A stretch of 64,000 nt of DNA from Lucifuga dentata. Taxonomy: Eukaryota > Chordata > Actinopteri > Ophidiiformes > Bythitidae. This document shows positions 53,169-59,900 of the stretch, in pieces. The notes beneath the pieces were generated by a model. That model was given only the letters and a program-made list of their open reading frames with translations, ran no database searches and was not told the origin of the DNA. How positions within the stretch are numbered: the stretch's first letter is position 1; the number at the start of each line of letters is the position of its first letter. The stretch lies in contig VXCM01002157.1 in NCBI GenBank assembly GCA_014773175.1, positions 81,537 to 145,536 on the forward strand, in the 5' to 3' direction. Made by a program: the position numbers and the translations under genes.

Positions 53169-56100
53169 TCTCTGTCTCACTCTCAGGACGTGAGCTGTAA
53201 CGAGCTGCAGAGTTTGCCAGCAGAACTGGGTCAGCTGGAGTGTCTGAGGGACTTGAACCTGCGGAGGAACCAGCTGACCACTCTGCCTGAAGGTACGGCA
53301 CAAACCTCAGCGCATCTTCTCCCAAAATAAACCTGGCGTGATCGCCTCCGCTCACTCAAACGCCGTCTGAGCACCCCTCACCCAAAAACCTCAGGCATGT
53401 GTTTGGCTGAGCACTCTCCATGTTTGACCACACGTCTCGGCTCAGCAGTTATTGATTATTGATTATATTCTGCAGATCACAGTGGATTTTCTTCAGTAGA
53501 AACAAATGTGGATGAAGTTGTGAACGTAGGATTGTGCAAAGATTCGCAATCAGTTATGACAAACTGCTATAAAGCAGATTTAACGTCTGCTGAAAGTGTA
53601 GCTGAGATTATTACCAGATTAGTGATGCCTGCAGGCTAAAGTTTTTATGGAGTTTATCCTTGTACTCCTGTGGAGCCTGGCTGGGTCAAAAACTACTGAT
53701 CCTCTGTGATATCTAACCATAAAGGCAGAAATCTCTGTCTGTTGATATTCAGCAGGTTTATTGCTCAGGACCCAAGGACATGCAGCGTCATGTGTGAAGC
53801 TGTTTAGATGAGCGATTCTCAAATTGAGCTGTGCTGGTAAAAAGTAGTCCACGCGGCAGCAGGAATACACTCCGAGCGTGGCGGCATACGCTCCGGTCCA
53901 GTATCACAGTCTCAACCCGACCCCGTACAGCAAACAAAGTTAGCTCACGAGGACGTGCAGAACTAAATTATGGCAGGCTGCGGCACACACCATAAAGTCG
54001 GGTAAAATCTGCATCCCTCCCGAAAATCGCATCTCCACCTGTAAATAATTTTCTGAAGCTGAAGGAATGGATGAAGTTAAGAGGTCACATGTGACAGGGT
54101 AAGTTTGGTCATGTGAGCCTCCTCAGGCCTGAAAAAAGGAGGGGATGCATTTTTCAGCAGAAATAGCAAATAAATAAGAATGGAGTACTGAATCTTTGCT
54201 GCCCAATAGACTTACTATAGGCATTATTGTATAATAACTATTTGATAAAAGCTATTCAAAGGAATAAATATTGTCTTAGATGACATTTATGATCTATTGT
54301 CCATGAGTGGAGATGTAATTCTTGGCATGGATGCAGATTGCAGAACAACACCAACCCATTCCCAACAGGCATGTTTTTAACAGACGCTGTACTAGTGAAA
54401 AAAATTCAACTTTATCCTGGATTTGAACCATAGGTTTAGACGGTAATAATACTGTTAATGAGTATTTAAAACATATTAAGATTCAATTTTTAAACACAGA
54501 TTACCTGACTGACATACTGCAAAACAACTGTTTTCTACGGAAGAATTCAACACTATTAATCCTCTGGAATCTAAAATCACGTTGACGCATCGTTTGCTGA
54601 TTTTTGGAGACTTTCCTTCATTTTCTAGAATGAAAAGGATGAAAATTTTTGAGAATGAAAATGAAGGAAAGTGAATCAAGTAGAAAATTGACAACTTTTT
54701 TATAAATTATTTTAGACTTTTTTGCTCAATTCTTCCAAATTGGGTTTTTCTTTTTTTCAATGATGAAGAATTTTCTAGAAAAATATTTGAGACTCAAGGG
54801 TTAAAGGACCATACCACCCATTTTGCATGTTTGAGCCGAATACAGTATATTCAATTTTCATATGTTACGTTACTGACAATAATTTCTAAAGGATAAAACC
54901 GTATTTCAGCTTTCCTGATATTTTACAAAATCTCTTAATCTTTCATAATCAAATNAGGATAAAACCGTATTTCAGCTTTCCTGATATTTTACAAAATCTC
55001 TTAATCTTTCATAATCAAATAATCAAGTGATTATTAAAAATCTTAAATCACCTTAAAAATCCATGTTTCTCCTGCTAATAGTTACACAGCCTTATGAAGT
55101 CACGGTCCTTTAAATTTTTCCATAAACGCAGGTCTTCTTTTGGGACTATATTCCCTGGTGGAGGCATACATTCACTCCACGTTTTTTATTGCGCTGAAAT
55201 GCTAAAATTATGTAACTTCTAAAAAAAAAAAAAACCCTGAATACATGTCTTGTTGGTGATAATGGATTACCTATCCCAAGAACGTTTCAAGTATCAATGG
55301 ATTATCAGTCGATTGGTTTTAATAGCGTATCAGAATGAACTGAAATCAATGGTGGTCTGAAAGGTAGGAAAAACATTTTTAATTCACCGTTCCAGTANAT
55401 GAACTGAAATCAATGGTGGTCTGAAAGGTAGGAAAAACATTTTTAATTCACCGTTCCAGTAGTACGCTTTGGGAAATGATTGTCAGTAGTGTAACATGTA
55501 TGAAAATTTAATATATTAGGCTCTAACATGCAAAATGGACGGTATGGTCCTTTAATGCATTCTCGCGCTTGTTGGAAAGCAGGAAACCGTTTTGATGCAG
55601 TCAGAAGTGGAAATGGTACAAAACGAGTTATGTGATAATTCATGAATTGTGATGTTTTCACATAACATTCTCACATGAACAGGTATAAGAACTAGCGCAG
55701 CTCACGACCAACCACTTCTCCTCTTTGTGTCGCCATCCAGAAATTTCCGAGCTGCCCCTCGTGCGGCTCGACGTGTCGTGCAACCGCGTTTCACATGTGC
55801 CCTTATGCTACCGCCACCTCCGGCACCTCCAGAGCATCTTGCTGGACAACAACCCTCTGCAGATGCCGCCGGCGCAGATCTGCTCCAAGGGCAAATACCA
55901 CATCTTCAAGTACCTGAACATGGAGGCCTGCAAGAGGAGCCAGGAGGAGCTGGAGAGACACCTGAGGCCCACGGGCTTCAACAGCTGGTGAGGGACACCT
56001 AAAAATACAAACTCTAAAGGCCGTTACACACCGAGTGACACCAATAAATGGCAGCAAAGTGCCACTTTTTCAGATGTGCGAATTTGTTGTGGTAAATGTA

Positions 56101-56957
56101 TTCGCACCAACCGTGATGCGATGTTTGCGAATATTTGTATGAGTTCACACCAAAAATGAAAAAAGCTGAGTCAGCAGCAAGTGATGATGGCCCTGATTTA
56201 TCTTAACAAAAGGAGGGAAAAACCTAGGTTCTACGTTCATCAAATATGAAGGAGGCAGAGCTTGTTTGATGCAGGAATTAAAGCTTTTGGACAAACTTCA
56301 GGATGACCGTAGGAGCGTTGTCATAATCAAGCTACGTTGTCTTTAGAATTTTTTTCCATTTTGTGCATTTGGTGTTCTGTGATACATAAACAATCAGATG
56401 ATCCGCCATGTTGGATGTTTTGAGTGTGATATCACCAGCAAATGACGCTTTGATTGGTCCGATGTGTTTGTATTCGCATGTGAAAAGTTGGAAAAATCGA
56501 GCTTGATCGGGAAAAAATAAATGCTGCAGCTTTGTCAAGCAGAACTCCATCGTTGATGTGAAAGGCTCCGTTAACGCTAGCGAATTCGAAAAATATTATC
56601 TGCCGAAATATTCACACAACTTATCATCCCCTGGTGCGTAACAACCTTAAAGGAAAGCACGCTCCAAATCCAGAAATGGTGCAAATATCAAACTGAGGAG
56701 AAAAACTAAGATCAAAACTGGTACGTTAATTTTACCTCTGTCCTTTTTCCCTGCTGCCTCTCAATGGGAAAGTTCCAGTATCTTTACCACAAAGCTACAA
56801 GTCGGTAGCCGTGCTAGCATCCATGTGAGGCTGAAAAGGTCAATAATACAAACCAGAAAAAGACCTTCTGTCTGTGAAAAGGCTGATGTAAATAAAGCAC
56901 ATAGACGGATAAAAAGATGGAGAAAGTAGTGGGGGGGAAAAAAAAAAAAANGGAAAA

Positions 56958-56989
<32 letters not shown>

Positions 56990-59900
56990 ATGCTGTACAT
57001 AAATACTGTTTATTGATGGTGAAAAGCTACTGCAGCCAGTCATTATGGAGCTTTTTTTTTACCGTCACAATGCATATTTGAGGAAGTGCTTTTATGTCCA
57101 AACAGGAAGTGCATGACCGAGCTTAAGGAGGTGAAAGAGTAAATGGAAGGAGCTTAAAGTGGAACAATGGAGGACTGAAGATGAGCGATGAGAATGAAAG
57201 GATATAAAAGGAAGGCAGGGTTTATTAAATATTAATAAACTTAAATGGATCCTATTTAGATTCCTAAAGCGCCATTTCCATGAAATGGAATGTGGCCAAA
57301 GGCAGAGATATGGAGTATTGACCGGGAAGAGCTTTCAGCCTTTTCTGCAGAAGCTTGATCTCCAAACCAAAGACACGAGTCATCGCCCTTTAGACTAATG
57401 AACCGTGCAGCCACGCACCAACACGACTGCTGTTTACTTAGTGCGTGTGTGCGAGTGTGTGTATGAACTTTTGGTAAACGTGTTCTCCATGTGTCCCTGC
57501 AGCCTGCCGGATCAGGAGCTGTTCTCGGGTCAGTTTGGGGGTCTGGACTCTGGCTTCAACAGCGTGGACAGCGGCAGCAAAAGGTGGTCTGGGAACGAGG
57601 TAAAACTGCTGGACAGACATTCACAACCCTCAGTAAATCATTAACGGCGAGCAAGGAGATAAACATGAAGCACGGGTTTATTTGCGCACTTGCTTCATTA
57701 AAAATATGATTATCGACAACAATCTGCTTTAGTCAGACATTCTGGAAAATATCATCCACAGCTAAAATGTCAGTATAGTGATGGAGAGATGCAAAGTGAG
57801 GCAGTGCACTTCCTGTCAGTATTTAAAGGCTGCACACACAAATGTGGCTTTTGTTGAGGCAACTAAAATCAGTTAAAAAGTGGATGATAGCATGATAGCT
57901 AATGTCAAGGATAAACCGAACCAAACTCTCTACTGCCTAATTAAAAGATTTGATTAGCTTTGAGATCCATGCTAAATTTGTGTCAATGGTTCCAACCATC
58001 AGTTATAGATTGATTATTTCTGTCTGCACGCCCAGTCAGCAGATGACTTCTCAGAGCGTTCCCTTCGCATGGCTGAGGTCAGCAGAGACCAGAGGAATCT
58101 AGAGGAGGAAGAGGAGGAAGGTTCCCCACTGGAGGCTAAAAGAGGTGAGGAAGGACACACCTGCACATCACAGAATTTTAGAAAACCCACATTCTTTCTA
58201 AATTTTCTAATCATAGTGACATGGTTGTGTAGCTTTTTGTTTTTTTTTTTTTAAATCCTTATTTTTCTGTGTTGAATGCAGCACTTTAAGGTGCCTATGA
58301 ACAAACTACATCATTTCAGCATCTACAGTACTGGTGTCAGACCAGTTCCATGCTGGTCCCGCAGGGTTTCAGTCCAACCAGACCAGCTGAATTCATCGAT
58401 TTTCTAAAAAACCTGCAGCATCTTGACTAAGGGTGGGGGGGGGGAAAAAAATCAATTTCTTGATGAATTTCCATTCAAAGTTAAATGATTCTGATATGGA
58501 TTCATAAAATCAAAAATCAATCTTTTAAGTAATCAGATTTTTAATTGAACATTAGTAGCATAAGTAATGCTAGTAGCATAAGCAGCACTAGTAGCATAAG
58601 TAATGCTATTAGCATAGGGAACACTGGTAGCATAATTAACACTAGTAGCATAAGCAACGCTAGTAGCTTAAGTAATGCTAGTAGCATAGGGAACACTGGT
58701 AGCATAAGTAACACTAGCAGCATAAGCAACGCTAGTAGCATAAGTAATGCCAGTAGCATAGGGAACATTGGTAGCATAAGTAATGCTAGTAGCATAAGCA
58801 ACGCTAGTAGCATAAGTAATGCTATTAGCATAATGCTCGTAGCATAAGGAACGCTAGTAGCATAGGGAACACTGGTAGCATAAGTAACACTAGTAGCATA
58901 AGGAACGCTAGTAGCATAAGTAACAACTAGTAGCATAAGTAACACTAGTAGCATAGGGAACACTGGTAGCATAAGTAACACTAGTAGCATAAGCAATGCT
59001 AGTAGCATAAGTAATGCTCATAGGCAACACTGGTAGCATAAGTAACATTAGTAGCATAAGTAGTGCTAGTAGCATAAGCAACGCTAGTAGCATAAGTAAT
59101 GCTATTAGCATAATGCTCGTAGCATAAGTAACGCTAGTAGCATAAGTAACACTAGTAGCATAAGTTCTGTGTAATGTAGCATGACTCCTCGACTACAGAA
59201 AGCGTTAAAGACCAAGCTTGTATTAAAACATGGCGGCTGTCTCTAACGTCTCGGCAGAAGTAGGGATGTAATTCTCAGCAGAGATGCAGGTTTCAGCACA
59301 ACACACCTTCAGGTTTAGATGTTTGGACTCATTTTGTCTTTCAAAGCGAAAGGACACAAACCTGACAAAAGTAAGAACATTTACAAAATATGTAACTCAG
59401 AAGTAAAATTTTGTAGCAACACGATGAACTGGTGGAATCGCTTGAGGAGGCGTCACGCCGCCGCCGTGAAGTCTGCAGCACGACATGAAGACAGATGACT
59501 TAGAAAATGCATCAACCTGCGAGCTGCATCTGCCTCACCTCCAGCCAAAACAATACGCCAGTCGTTACTATTTTTATATGGAGGATATGCGTCATTACAG
59601 CGTCGCCGTGACAACGAGAAATTTAGGAACACACTTCAAATCCTGGAATCACGGAGCGCTGAGCAACACCATAACATGTTAGTGAGGCGGCTACACAAAG
59701 TAATAATGCTATGTGATGTCAAAGAGCATCAGAGCCTAAAGGTGAAAGGTCAGCCTGAACCTGTTTCCTTATTAAGTTTTCAACATAATTTAAAAGAATG
59801 TCTTCACTTTTTTACACAACAAATGTAATTTAGAAGACAAAACCGTAACCTTTTCCAGAATTTAACAGAATCGAATTGGGGCTTTGAAAATCGAAATTGA

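Noticed and set aside
58541..59008. 155-codon Leu/Met-rich ORF and the SISNASS-type ORF opposite
   Set aside because: 18-bp minisatellite with a period divisible by three; open on both strands, no promoter or homology.
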